Of a stretch of 63,885 nt of DNA, positions 53,874-62,169 are shown one piece after another. The position numbers were made by a program, and so were the translations under genes. Under the pieces are notes generated by a model. That model was given only the letters and a program-made list of their open reading frames with translations. It searched no databases and was not told the DNA's origin. The stretch is taken from assembly GCA_947258375.1 (NCBI GenBank), contig CAMYIJ010000012.1:1-63885 (forward strand), written 5' to 3'. Positions within the stretch are counted from its first letter, which is position 1. The number at the start of each line of letters is the position of its first letter. Source of the DNA: an uncultured Acidimicrobiaceae bacterium. GTDB lineage: Bacteria; Actinomycetota; Acidimicrobiia; Spongiisociales; UBA5794.

Positions 53874-55849
53874 GGTAACTCCTCTTCTTGAACACTCTGG
53901 CGGGCGGGAAGCCTCACCTGGAACGTGGCTCCCTCTCCCGGTCGACCGATCGCCTTGATAGAGCCCAGGTGGCGCTCGACGATCTTGGCGCACGCGGCTA
54001 GGCCGATCCCGGTGCCCGAATAGGTGCCACGACCGTGCAATCGCTGGAACACCCCGAATATCCGCTCGGCATACTTCTGGTCGAAGCCGATGCCGTTGTC
54101 GGCAACCGATATCTCCCATATGGTGCCGTGCCCGTTCTCGGAATGAACCCGCTCGGCCGCGATCGTCACTTCGGGAGGTCGTCCGGGGGTCGCGAATTTC
54201 ACGGCATTGGCGATGAGGTTCTGGAACAGTTGACGCATCTGGACCGGATCTGCGTCGATCGTCGGAAGCTCGCCCACACTGACGACTCCGGACGATTCTT
54301 GAATGCGAACCTCGAGGTCCGAGAGGACACCGGATGCAACAACGTTCAGGTCGACCGCTTCGAGTTCGTTCGCCCTGCTTGTCACCCTCGAGTACGTGAG
54401 AAGCCCTTCGATCAGATCCTGCATACGAGCGGCCGCGTTCTGCATGCGGTCGATGTAATCCTGGCCTCGTTCGTCGATTTGCTCGCGGTACTTCGACGAC
54501 AGTCGACTCCCGAAGGACTGAATCTTGCGCAGTGGCTCTTGCAAGTCGTGGGATGCGACATAGGCAAACTCCTGAAGAGCGCTGTTGCTCTGGGCGAGCC
54601 GGTCTGCGTACTTCTCGAGTTCCAGCGCGGCGGCCTTGCGGGCGGTGATATCGCGCGAAACATGCACAACTTGATGTACCTGGCCGAGGCTGTTGAAGAT
54701 CGGCGCAGTCGACACTTCGGCGAATCTGAAACCGGCGGCAGTCATGTGGCGATGCTCGACGGCTACCTCGGCGCCCGAGGAGGCGGACTCGACCAGCGGG
54801 CACACATCGTCGGGCGGGCCGCACGGAGTTGACCGGCGGTGAGTGACTTCGTAGCACGCGAGTCCGATGAGATCGGCCTCGGCCAAAGCGGCCTGCTCCT
54901 GAAACACCCGGTTCGAAGCCACGATCGTGTAATCGTTCACGTCAACTATGGAAATGGCGTCTCCCATACTGTTGAGCACCGTTTCGGCGAACTCCTTGGC
55001 CATCCGGAGGTCGACCTCAGCGCGTTCTCGCTCGCGAACCTCCTCGCGGAGTGCGTCGTTGGCCTCCGAGAGATCGGACGTGCGGTCGGCAACCCGCGTT
55101 TCGAGGTTGTGGATGAGCTCCTGCAGTTGCACGGTCATGCTGTTGAACGCGCCGGCCAGCTTGCCTATCTCGTCGTGCTGTTCATCGCCAACACGGTGAT
55201 CTAGGTCGCCGCCGGCGATGGCGATCGCCGTAGCGGTCATCGTGTCAATGCGACCCAGGCTGCGCGTTCCGAACACCCAGGCGGCACCGAGAATGGTCAG
55301 CACACCAACTCCGGCGAGCCCCAGTTGGGTTGCCAGGCCGGACACCACATCTGCCTGGGCGGCCGCCGCCTCTGTCGTCCACTCCTCAGACTCCTCGTAG
55401 AACTCATGGGTCTGGTGCTGCACATCTGCCAGGTCGACGAGGAGGGCCGCTTCGGTGGCCGCTTGGGGATCCGCAGCGAGGAATCCGGCAATGTCATGTG
55501 TCAACCGGCGTGTGCTGGCGATGAGAGACGTGACGTCAATCGTGACGTCGAAATCGAGCGGCAGCTCGTGCTCGAGCTCAACCAGTTCGATCTCGATATC
55601 CACCAGGCCGGCAGTGACGATCTGGGCCGCCTCATCGGCGCCTCCTGCGATGTAGCTGCCGAGGGCCGTGCCAATCGCACTGAGGCCTCCGTCGATGCCG
55701 GCCGCTACGTCGTGCACCTCGTTGATCGACTCAGCATTCTCAGATAGGTGACGGACCTTGTCGAGTGCCAACCAACCGGCAACGCCGAGCGCCATCATGA
55801 GAATCGCCACCGTCGCGAACGCGAGCAGCATCTTCTTCCGCATGGTCAT
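53843..55849 (-). CDS. Membrane PAS histidine kinase (Cph1-type kinase core)
   Basis: 668 residues from ATG 55849 (an in-frame ATG at 55843 is also possible). Helix about 5-25, outside helical sensor to about 180, helix, HAMP (about 200-255), coiled coil, PAS (about 275-400, with [10 protein letters not shown]), kinase with His in [20 protein letters not shown] box [16 protein letters not shown]1 [10 protein letters not shown]2 [13 protein letters not shown]. The [10 protein letters not shown] form is that of cyanobacterial phytochrome kinases, but there is no bilin-binding GAF domain. Partner regulator overlaps downstream; divergent from the hybrid kinase at 56033. Confidence 0.9.
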   Translation of the reverse strand: MTMRKKMLLAFATVAILMMALGVAGWLALDKVRHLSENAESINEVHDVAAGIDGGLSAIGTALGSYIAGGADEAAQIVTAGLVDIEIELVELEHELPLDFDVTIDVTSLIASTRRLTHDIAGFLAADPQAATEAALLVDLADVQHQTHEFYEESEEWTTEAAAAQADVVSGLATQLGLAGVGVLTILGAAWVFGTRSLGRIDTMTATAIAIAGGDLDHRVGDEQHDEIGKLAGAFNSMTVQLQELIHNLETRVADRTSDLSEANDALREEVRERERAEVDLRMAKEFAETVLNSMGDAISIVDVNDYTIVASNRVFQEQAALAEADLIGLACYEVTHRRSTPCGPPDDVCPLVESASSGAEVAVEHRHMTAAGFRFAEVSTAPIFNSLGQVHQVVHVSRDITARKAAALELEKYADRLAQSNSALQEFAYVASHDLQEPLRKIQSFGSRLSSKYREQIDERGQDYIDRMQNAAARMQDLIEGLLTYSRVTSRANELEAVDLNVVASGVLSDLEVRIQESSGVVSVGELPTIDADPVQMRQLFQNLIANAVKFATPGRPPEVTIAAERVHSENGHGTIWEISVADNGIGFDQKYAERIFGVFQRLHGRGTYSGTGIGLAACAKIVERHLGSIKAIGRPGEGATFQVRLPARQSVQEEELPWATTTKSAS

Positions 55850-56032
55850 GCTGCGATCTCTCCGGCTCGGCGGCATCTCCGAAGATATCGGCGTAAACGG
55901 CCATGGAACTTGAGGTCCCCGCCGTTCACCGCCATGTCGCGGCGCCCCACAGGCATGCTGAGATTCAAGGTTCCGACGGTGAATACCGACGTTCTAGTGA
56001 ACGGCATGCTGCTCGTGCGGCCTCGAGGAGAG
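55850..56032. promoter_or_regulatory. Divergent control region of two histidine kinase genes
   Basis: 183 bp between opposed starts. It must carry promoters for the minus-strand PAS kinase and the plus-strand hybrid kinase; the plus side ends with the ribosome binding site CGAGGAGAG before ATG 56033. I could not define -10 or -35 boxes. Confidence 0.5.
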
Positions 56033-58495
56033 ATGACGACGACCGACGGCTTGATCCCAACCGGAACCAACGCCGACCACCGACCCGGAACGCCCGCAGA
56101 ATCGGGCGGGATTCCGCGCGTGCGAACCACCGCCGATGCCGCCGATCGCCCGAGGAACCCGATCCGGATCCTCCTCGTGGACGACGACGAAGACGACTAC
56201 GTTGCCGCCCGCGACACCATCGCCGACATCCCGGGGGGCAACTATGCCCTCGACTGGGTTGCCACCTATGAGGAGGGCCTGGCCTTGGCGCTGCAGGGAG
56301 ATCAGGACCTGTGCCTTCTCGATTACCACCTCGGTGAGCGCACCGGCCTCGAACTCCTCCGCGAGCTCGTCGGGCACGGCATCACGACTCCCGTCGTCCT
56401 GCTCACAGGCCAAAACGACCGCAGCACCGATCTCGAAGCCATGCGAGCCGGCGCCTACGAGTACCTCCTCAAGGACCAACTCGAGCCGGCCCTCCTCGAG
56501 AGGACCATCCGCTACTCCATCGAACGGAGTCGCGTCGAGGAAGAACTGCGGCTCGCCAAAGAGGCAGCCGAAGTAGCCACCCGGGCAAAGTCGTCCTTCC
56601 TGGCCAGCATGAGCCATGAGATTCGCACGCCGATGAACGCCATCCTCGGTATGACCGAACTGTGCCTCGGAACCGACACTTCAGATGAGCAAACCGAGTA
56701 CCTCACGACGGTTCGATCGGCCGCCGGGTCACTGCTGTCGATCATCAATGACATCCTCGACCTCTCGAAGATCGAGGCCGAGAAGCTGGAGTTGTCACCC
56801 ACAGTCTTCAGTCTCGTCGATCTGGTTGACGAGACCATGTCCATCATGGCCGCCCGCAAGAGCTCCGACGGTGTGGACGTCCGTCACACAATCGACCCAG
56901 ACGTCCCTGAGATCCTCGAGGGCGATCCCGGCCGACTGCGGCAAATTCTGGTCAACCTTGTCGGCAATGCCATGAAGTTCACAGAATCCGGATATGTCGA
57001 ATTGCAGGTGTCCGTCGAGTCGCGTTCGGCCGACAACGCCGTCATGCTCATGGAGGTCGAAGACACCGGCCAGGGAATCGCCGCAGAGCTGATTGCAAAG
57101 ATCTTCGAGCCCTTCGAACAAGGGATCGACGGTCCCCAGCGGCACGCCGGCACCGGCCTCGGCCTGGCGATCTCGCGCAAGCTGGTCGCAATGATGGGCG
57201 GCCGAATCTGGGCGGAGAGCCAGGTCGGTGTGGGCAGCACGTTTAGTTTCACTGCTCGCCTGGGCTGCCCAGCAAGCTCATACCAGCTGCCGGCTCTTCC
57301 CGAAATGAAGTCGGTCGCCGCATATGCCGCCCTTGTCGTGGCCGATTCGGTGGGTCAAGGCCGAGCGACGGCAGCTACGCTGCGCGACAACGGCGTCGAT
57401 GTGCTTGTAGCGCTCGATGTCGCGAGCGCAGTCGAGGCCATCCGAGCAGCCGGCGACGGCACAATACTGCCGCGGGTCGTCATCGTGGATGTGGTGAGCA
57501 ATGCGGTCCAGGTGGTCGCGCGTTTGGCCTCGCAACACGAGCTGACATCGCTTCCGATCCTTGTTGTTTCTCCCGGCGGTCCGCGTGGAGACGCTGAGGC
57601 AACGCGGCGCGCCGGTGCCACCGCCTACCTCACGCACCCCATGGAGCCGGGAGAGCTGATTGAAGCCATTGCTGCCGCAGTCGGCCGGCCCGCCAATGAC
57701 GATGAGCTGATCACCAGGCATGTGTTGCGGGAGAGGCGGCGCACGCTGAACATCCTGGTCGCCGATGACAGCGGCCCCAACCGCGCCGTAGCCCAGCGTC
57801 TGCTTGAGAAGAAGGGCCACAATGTGACCTCCGTTGGCGACGGGTCGCTCGCCGTCGATGCAGCCACAGCTCATGACTTCGATCTCATCCTGATGGATGT
57901 TCAGATGCCAAGAATGGATGGATTCGAAGCCACCTCACTGATTCGTTCTCACGAGGCCGCCGCCTCGAGACACACCCCGATCGTCGCGCTCACCGCCCAG
58001 GCCATGCACGGCGACCGCGAGCGCTGCCTCGAAGCGGGCATGGACGACTACCTAGCAAAACCCTTCCGAGCAGAGGAGCTGTACAGCGCTGTGACAAAAC
58101 TCACCCAAGACCACACCAAATCAGCTGAGATCGAGGATCTGCCACCTCCCATTGATATGGCCACGGTGCAGGAGATGTTCGATGGCGACACGAGTATCCT
58201 CGCCGAGCTGGTCGGCCTGTTCGTCGATGAATACCCGGAGCTTCATGGCCTGCTGTCGGCGGCTGTGGCCGATGGCGACTTCCCGGCGACGGCCAAGGTT
58301 GCCCATCGGCTGAAAGGTTCGCTGGGCACACTGAGCGCCTTCCCCGCAATGGAAGCGGCCGCGGCGCTCGAGCAGGCCGGCAAGGCTGAGGACGAGGGCG
58401 CAGTAGCGAAACGCTGGCCTGAGTTCATGAACGAGATCGACCGGTTAGAGCCGGAGGTAGTGAAGCTGACCGACCGGACTTTGCTTCCCTCCTGA
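56033..58495 (+). CDS. Hybrid histidine kinase: receiver-kinase-receiver-receiver-HPt
   Basis: 820 residues from ATG 56033 behind GAGGAGAG. N-terminal receiver (about 44-160, [11 protein letters not shown]97 in [11 protein letters not shown]); kinase with H195 in [16 protein letters not shown] box [14 protein letters not shown]1 [10 protein letters not shown]2 [12 protein letters not shown]; a second, diverged receiver (about 425-545) keeping D486; a full receiver (about 572-690, D622 in [14 protein letters not shown] in DYLAKPF); HPt domain with H758 in [13 protein letters not shown]. All parts of a phosphorelay are in one soluble protein; the final regulator is not evident, though the Rcp1-like protein across the divergent promoter is a candidate. 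Confidence 0.92.
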   Translation: MTTTDGLIPTGTNADHRPGTPAESGGIPRVRTTADAADRPRNPIRILLVDDDEDDYVAARDTIADIPGGNYALDWVATYEEGLALALQGDQDLCLLDYHLGERTGLELLRELVGHGITTPVVLLTGQNDRSTDLEAMRAGAYEYLLKDQLEPALLERTIRYSIERSRVEEELRLAKEAAEVATRAKSSFLASMSHEIRTPMNAILGMTELCLGTDTSDEQTEYLTTVRSAAGSLLSIINDILDLSKIEAEKLELSPTVFSLVDLVDETMSIMAARKSSDGVDVRHTIDPDVPEILEGDPGRLRQILVNLVGNAMKFTESGYVELQVSVESRSADNAVMLMEVEDTGQGIAAELIAKIFEPFEQGIDGPQRHAGTGLGLAISRKLVAMMGGRIWAESQVGVGSTFSFTARLGCPASSYQLPALPEMKSVAAYAALVVADSVGQGRATAATLRDNGVDVLVALDVASAVEAIRAAGDGTILPRVVIVDVVSNAVQVVARLASQHELTSLPILVVSPGGPRGDAEATRRAGATAYLTHPMEPGELIEAIAAAVGRPANDDELITRHVLRERRRTLNILVADDSGPNRAVAQRLLEKKGHNVTSVGDGSLAVDAATAHDFDLILMDVQMPRMDGFEATSLIRSHEAAASRHTPIVALTAQAMHGDRERCLEAGMDDYLAKPFRAEELYSAVTKLTQDHTKSAEIEDLPPPIDMATVQEMFDGDTSILAELVGLFVDEYPELHGLLSAAVADGDFPATAKVAHRLKGSLGTLSAFPAMEAAAALEQAGKAEDEGAVAKRWPEFMNEIDRLEPEVVKLTDRTLLPS

Positions 58496-58505
58496 CGGGC
58501 TTCAT

Positions 58506-58524
58506 CCAGGGCGAAAGGCCCTGG
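58506..58524 (+). terminator. Short terminator-like hairpin
   Basis: CCAGGGC / GCCCTGG, 7-bp stem with loop GAAAG, 10 bp after the hybrid kinase stop. Short and without a T-run. Confidence 0.5.
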
Positions 58525-58634
58525 TCGGGCCGCGCCGCAGCTGCGAGATTGTCAAGCAGCCGAGCACGACACGCTGCGCCGAACGGGCTCATCCGACCCA
58601 CTGTGCCCTTCGCGCTGGAAGGTGGAGCACGATC

Positions 58635-59255
58635 ATGGCCAAGCTCGATCTCAAGAAGCAATACCGGGAGTTGTACGGCCCCTCGGCCAAGGAGTGCTCG
58701 ATTGTTGATGTCCCGGAGTTGAGCTTCCTCATGATCGACGGCGCCGGCGACCCCAATACGGCGGACGCATATCGGGAGGCGCTCGAGGCGCTCTACGCGA
58801 TGTCGTACACGCTGAAGTTCTTCAGCAAGAACGAGTTGAAGGTCGACTACGTGGTCATGGCTCTGGAGGGACTGTGGTGGGCCGACGACATGGAGAGCTT
58901 CACCCGCGGGGACAAGTCCTCGTGGCAATGGACGGCGATGATCATGCAGCCGGATCACATCACGGATGGTCACGTGGCGACCGCACGGGAGGACGTGCGC
59001 CGCAAGAAGGACCCCGTGGCGCTCGATCGGATGCGCTTCGAGCCATTCACCGAGGGGCTTTCGGTGCAGATCATGCATCTCGGTCCCTATGCCGAGGAGG
59101 CACCCACCATTGCCCGATTGCACCGGTTCGCCGCCGACTCCGGCTACGACCTGCGGGACAAGCACCACGAGATCTACCTGGGTGATCCACGGCGAACAGC
59201 GCCCGAGCGGCTGCGAACGGTCATTAGGCAGCCCGTGATGGCGACGTCCGGCTGA
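58635..59255 (+). CDS. GyrI-like small-molecule-binding domain protein
   Basis: 206 residues from ATG 58635, with GGAAGGTGGAG upstream. The fold is the GyrI/AraC-effector-binding type: VPELSFLMIDGAGDPN near the N-terminus, YTLKFFSKNEL, WWADDMESF, and repeat-like FEPFTEGLSVQIMHLGPYAEE with the conserved acidic residue. This is the stand-alone group (YdfR/GyrI-like) proposed to bind or hydrolyse small hydrophobic compounds. No DNA-binding part. Confidence 0.85.
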   Translation: MAKLDLKKQYRELYGPSAKECSIVDVPELSFLMIDGAGDPNTADAYREALEALYAMSYTLKFFSKNELKVDYVVMALEGLWWADDMESFTRGDKSSWQWTAMIMQPDHITDGHVATAREDVRRKKDPVALDRMRFEPFTEGLSVQIMHLGPYAEEAPTIARLHRFAADSGYDLRDKHHEIYLGDPRRTAPERLRTVIRQPVMATSG

Positions 59256-59319
59256 AACCCGGGCATCGGATCGGGATCTGCGAGGATTGCCTCCACAGAG
59301 TCGTCCGGAGGTCGCTCAG

Positions 59320-59883
59320 TTGGATCTCATACTGGCAAGTACCTCACCACGAAGGCGCCAGTTGCTCGCAGAGGCGGGCTACACATTCGACGTCCACCTG
59401 GTGGATGTCGATGAAACGCAGCTCGATGGTGAGTCGCCGCGCACCTACGTATTGCGAGTCTCTGCCGACAAGGCCCGCAACATAGAGGCCCCGGATGCCG
59501 TGAGCCTCGGCGCCGATACCGTCGTTGTCGACGGGGGAGTGGTTCTGGGAAAGCCGGCCGACGCCGCCATGGCGGCGGAGATGCTCAATGCGTTGAGCGA
59601 CGGAACCCACGAGGTTCTGTCGGGCTGGGCTTGCAGCCGGGGAGGCGAGATCGTCGCTTCCGGAGTCGAACTCACGGAAGTCACGTTCCGCGCCCTGTCC
59701 GCCGCGGAGATCGCTGCCTACATCGCAACGGGTGAGCCGTTGGACCGGGCCGGAGCTTATGCCATCCAGGGTGGTGCCGGAGGGTTCGTGACCGCGATCG
59801 CAGGCTCGTACACCAACGTGATGGGGTTGCCGATGGAAGCAGTTGCCCACGCTCTCACCGATCTCGGAATCAGCCCGTCGTGA
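59320..59883 (+). CDS. maf: Maf-family nucleoside triphosphate pyrophosphatase
   Basis: 187 residues from TTG 59320, chosen because GGAGG lies 8 bases before it; a TTG at 59287 would add 11 residues. Motifs: LILASTSPRRRQLL, KARNIEAPDAVSLGADTVVV, LGKPADAAMAAEML, GAYAIQGGAGGFVTAIAGSYTNVMGLP. Maf proteins hydrolyse non-canonical or modified NTPs (dTTP/UTP or m7GTP types) and affect cell division. The stop is 14 bp before the end of the convergent gene. Confidence 0.93.
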   Translation: MDLILASTSPRRRQLLAEAGYTFDVHLVDVDETQLDGESPRTYVLRVSADKARNIEAPDAVSLGADTVVVDGGVVLGKPADAAMAAEMLNALSDGTHEVLSGWACSRGGEIVASGVELTEVTFRALSAAEIAAYIATGEPLDRAGAYAIQGGAGGFVTAIAGSYTNVMGLPMEAVAHALTDLGISPS

Positions 59884-59897
59884 TCGGCTGAGCTTCC

Positions 59898-60302
59898 TCA
59901 GTCCCGGTAATCGCCGATGTTGATCTTCGAAGGCTGCAGCGCCAGCACAACGCGGCGGGCACCTGCACTGTCGAACGACCGCATGTCGGTGGAGTATTTC
60001 CTCCCCAGCCTGTCGGCAAACCCGTAGTCGAGGTCCTGTGACATCGAGATGGTTCCGCGAATCTCGGCGTAGTAGTTGGCGTCCTCCGGGTGGAAGATCA
60101 GGATCGTCGCACTCTCGTTGGCGACGAGATTCTTGTACTTCTGGGTCTTTTCGGTAACCGACATCTTGAGGACGCCGCCCTCGACGATGAACCAGATAGC
60201 CGAGAGCTGGGGGAGCCCGTCAGGCCCATTTGTTGCGATTACGCCGGCCTGGGCGGAAAGGATGGCATCGTCGATCTGATCCAAGTTGTGGACCTGGGCC
60301 AT
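59898..60302 (-). CDS. Pyridoxamine-phosphate-oxidase-like split-barrel protein
   Basis: 134 residues from ATG 60302. The split barrel is seen in AGVIATNGPDGLPQLSAIWFIVEGG, MSVTEKTQKYKNL and SATILIFHPEDANYYAEIRG. This size and pattern are common for F420- or flavin-binding oxidoreductases and F420-dependent biliverdin reductase-like proteins in actinomycetes. Cofactor and substrate are undetermined. Convergent with maf. Confidence 0.85.
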   Translation of the reverse strand: MAQVHNLDQIDDAILSAQAGVIATNGPDGLPQLSAIWFIVEGGVLKMSVTEKTQKYKNLVANESATILIFHPEDANYYAEIRGTISMSQDLDYGFADRLGRKYSTDMRSFDSAGARRVVLALQPSKINIGDYRD

Positions 60303-60375
60303 GCGGTCGTCCTCTTGTGATTGCTACGGAGCGAAAGCTAGTGCGCTGACCAGCAACCTTCGCCGGGTTGACGGC

Positions 60376-60530
60376 GGCCAGGAACCCCCCTGGCTAGCTC
60401 GGGACGCTTGGCCATCGGCTGGCGCGGATGGGTGTTTGTCCGCCAGGCCTCACCCAAACCCCCCTCGGCCCTCGTCCTCGACGCATCTACAAATGGGCCT
60501 TCGTCCTGCGTCCTTGCCAGGAAGGCCCCT
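60376..60530. mobile_element. Relic related to the miniature elements (copy 3)
   Basis: CCCTGGCTAGCTCGGGACG and GGCCATCGGCTGGCGCG match the centre of copy 2; TCGTCCTC followed by GACGCATCTAC matches the centre of copy 1; and CCTTCGTCCTGCGTCCT resembles the right arm. The terminal repeats with GTCGCACAA are missing. It occupies most of the 346-bp gap between two minus-strand genes; the rest of the gap holds the tandem repeat below and no gene. Confidence 0.65.
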
Positions 60531-60544
60531 GCCTCGCCCTCAAC

Positions 60545-60590
60545 CTCGCCAACGAAACTGGACAGGGCTCGCCAACGAAACTGGACAGGG
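60545..60590. repeat. Perfect 23-bp tandem duplication
   Basis: Two identical 23-bp units (60545-60567 and 60568-60590) beginning CTCGCCAACGAAACTGGAC and ending AGGG, followed by a partial GCCAACG. They sit directly after the relic element. They may be the remains of an insertion sequence end or short-repeat expansion. Confidence 0.85.
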
Positions 60591-60648
60591 CACTAGCCAA
60601 CGCGGATGCTCTGGCGAACTCGATAGGTGGCTCCGCCGGGTGTCCGCC

Positions 60649-62160
60649 CTAGGCCCCGTCAGAGTCCTCGATCGTGTACAGCCTGTCGATGAATCGGCGC
60701 AGCAGTTCGCCGACGGCCCGGCGGGCCGGGAAGGTCGCCGCCATCCCGTACAGGGGTGCCGACCCCGTCTGCGGGTTGCCACCCGCGGCGCGGGCCTCAG
60801 CGACGGCCGCCTGCAAGTCGGCGACGAAGGCGTCGGCTACTCCGGGCTGCGTGTGTCGCAGCGTCACTGCAATGTGGACGGCGGCCGGATGATGCAGTCC
60901 GTTGAGGCTCCAGCCCCGTTGCCCCATCCTGGCCATCACCTCGTAGATGTTGACCTCGTCGGACGAGAACGCGATGACCCAGAGAGGATCCCCGAGGATT
61001 CGCAGCTCCGGGATGTCCGCGATCCCGGCCCTTATCGTCGCCGCCGCCTCGAGGATTGCCGAAGTGGCCTCGAGGTAGCCCGATTCTCCCATCGAGAGCA
61101 TCGCTGCCCAGGCCGCGGCCAGCAGGGCGCCCGGCCGGCTCCCGGCCATCGTCGGGGAGTAGTAGAGGCCCCCGGGCCAATCAGTGGCGACGAAATACTG
61201 CCGATGGCGCAGTTCCCTGCCGCGATAGAGGACGACCGAGGTTCCCTTCGCCGAGTAGCCGTACTTGTGGGTGTCTGCCGACATCGAAGTCACTCCGGGC
61301 AACCGAAAATCGAACGGCGGGATCGTATGGCCAAGGCGTTCGGCCCAGGGGAGAACGAAGCCGCCGAGACAGGCGTCTGTGTGGAATCCGACTCCACGCT
61401 GCCGGGCCATTTCGGAGAGCTCGGCGATCGGATCGATCACGCCGTGAGGGAATCCGGGAGCAGACCCGACGACCACGACGGTCCGGCGGGTGATTGCCCG
61501 GGCCATCGCTCCAACGTTGGCGCGGTAGTCCCGACCGACCGGAACCCGGATCTGGCGGTAGCCGAAGTAGTGGGCCGCCTTGTCGAAAGCGACATGGGCC
61601 GATGATGGCAGCACTATTTCCGGCCGGCGGATGCCGGCCCGGTCGCGATAGGCCTTCATGGCCATGATGATCGACTCGGTTCCGCCGGAGGTGACACTCC
61701 CGACGATCTCGTCCGAAGTGTTCGAGCCGCCGAGCATGGCCGCGGTCATGGAGACGATCTCGGCCTCGAACTTGGTGCCGGATGGCCACAGGTCGACGTG
61801 GAGGGGGTTGGATTGTGAATGAAGGGCGTAGGCCTCATTGAGGAATTCAACATGTGCCGAGTCGCCGTGATATACCGCACCGGAAGCGTGGCCGGAGCGC
61901 CAGTCGGCGTCCTCGGCGGCTGCTAGTGACGAGAGCTCGGCGATGATGGCGACTCTATCGAGGGACTCAGCGGGCAGCCGTTGATAGATCTTGTGCGCGC
62001 CCGCCGGTCGCTCGATCGGAGCCGCTCCTAGCATCTCGTCGTATTCGGCCTCGATGAGGCGGCGCACCGGAGGAATCCGGCGGGCCGACCCGTAGAGCGC
62101 CTCGGCAATACGCGGCGGCAGCTTTGCGAGAATCCGTTCGGCGAGCGAAGTGACGTTCAT
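60649..62160 (-). CDS. Sphingosine-1-phosphate-lyase-like PLP enzyme
   Basis: 503 residues from ATG 62160. Signature residues: [35 protein letters not shown] with cofactor Asp (D262), and the PLP lysine K299 in [20 protein letters not shown]. The DTHKYG-x-x-x-KG block is the mark of the S1P-lyase branch of group II decarboxylases. Eukaryotic members split phosphorylated sphingoid bases into an aldehyde and phosphoethanolamine; actual substrates of actinobacterial versions are unclear. Starts 9 bp after the chimeric kinase gene, so one transcript. Confidence 0.85.
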   Translation of the reverse strand: MNVTSLAERILAKLPPRIAEALYGSARRIPPVRRLIEAEYDEMLGAAPIERPAGAHKIYQRLPAESLDRVAIIAELSSLAAAEDADWRSGHASGAVYHGDSAHVEFLNEAYALHSQSNPLHVDLWPSGTKFEAEIVSMTAAMLGGSNTSDEIVGSVTSGGTESIIMAMKAYRDRAGIRRPEIVLPSSAHVAFDKAAHYFGYRQIRVPVGRDYRANVGAMARAITRRTVVVVGSAPGFPHGVIDPIAELSEMARQRGVGFHTDACLGGFVLPWAERLGHTIPPFDFRLPGVTSMSADTHKYGYSAKGTSVVLYRGRELRHRQYFVATDWPGGLYYSPTMAGSRPGALLAAAWAAMLSMGESGYLEATSAILEAAATIRAGIADIPELRILGDPLWVIAFSSDEVNIYEVMARMGQRGWSLNGLHHPAAVHIAVTLRHTQPGVADAFVADLQAAVAEARAAGGNPQTGSAPLYGMAATFPARRAVGELLRRFIDRLYTIEDSDGA

Positions 62161-62169
62161 CGTGCCCCG

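Noticed and set aside
53424..54857. 477-residue protein with a C-terminal receiver
   Set aside because: Only the last 149 residues are coding; the rest is an out-of-frame reading of the PAS kinase, and GTG 53873 has a good ribosome binding site.
60545..60590. CRISPR array
   Set aside because: Two directly abutting 23-bp units with no spacers and no cas genes in the window.
60286..61605. 439-codon plus-strand frame antisense to the lyase-like gene
   Set aside because: Starts inside the relic element and runs antisense over a conserved PLP enzyme; no motif.
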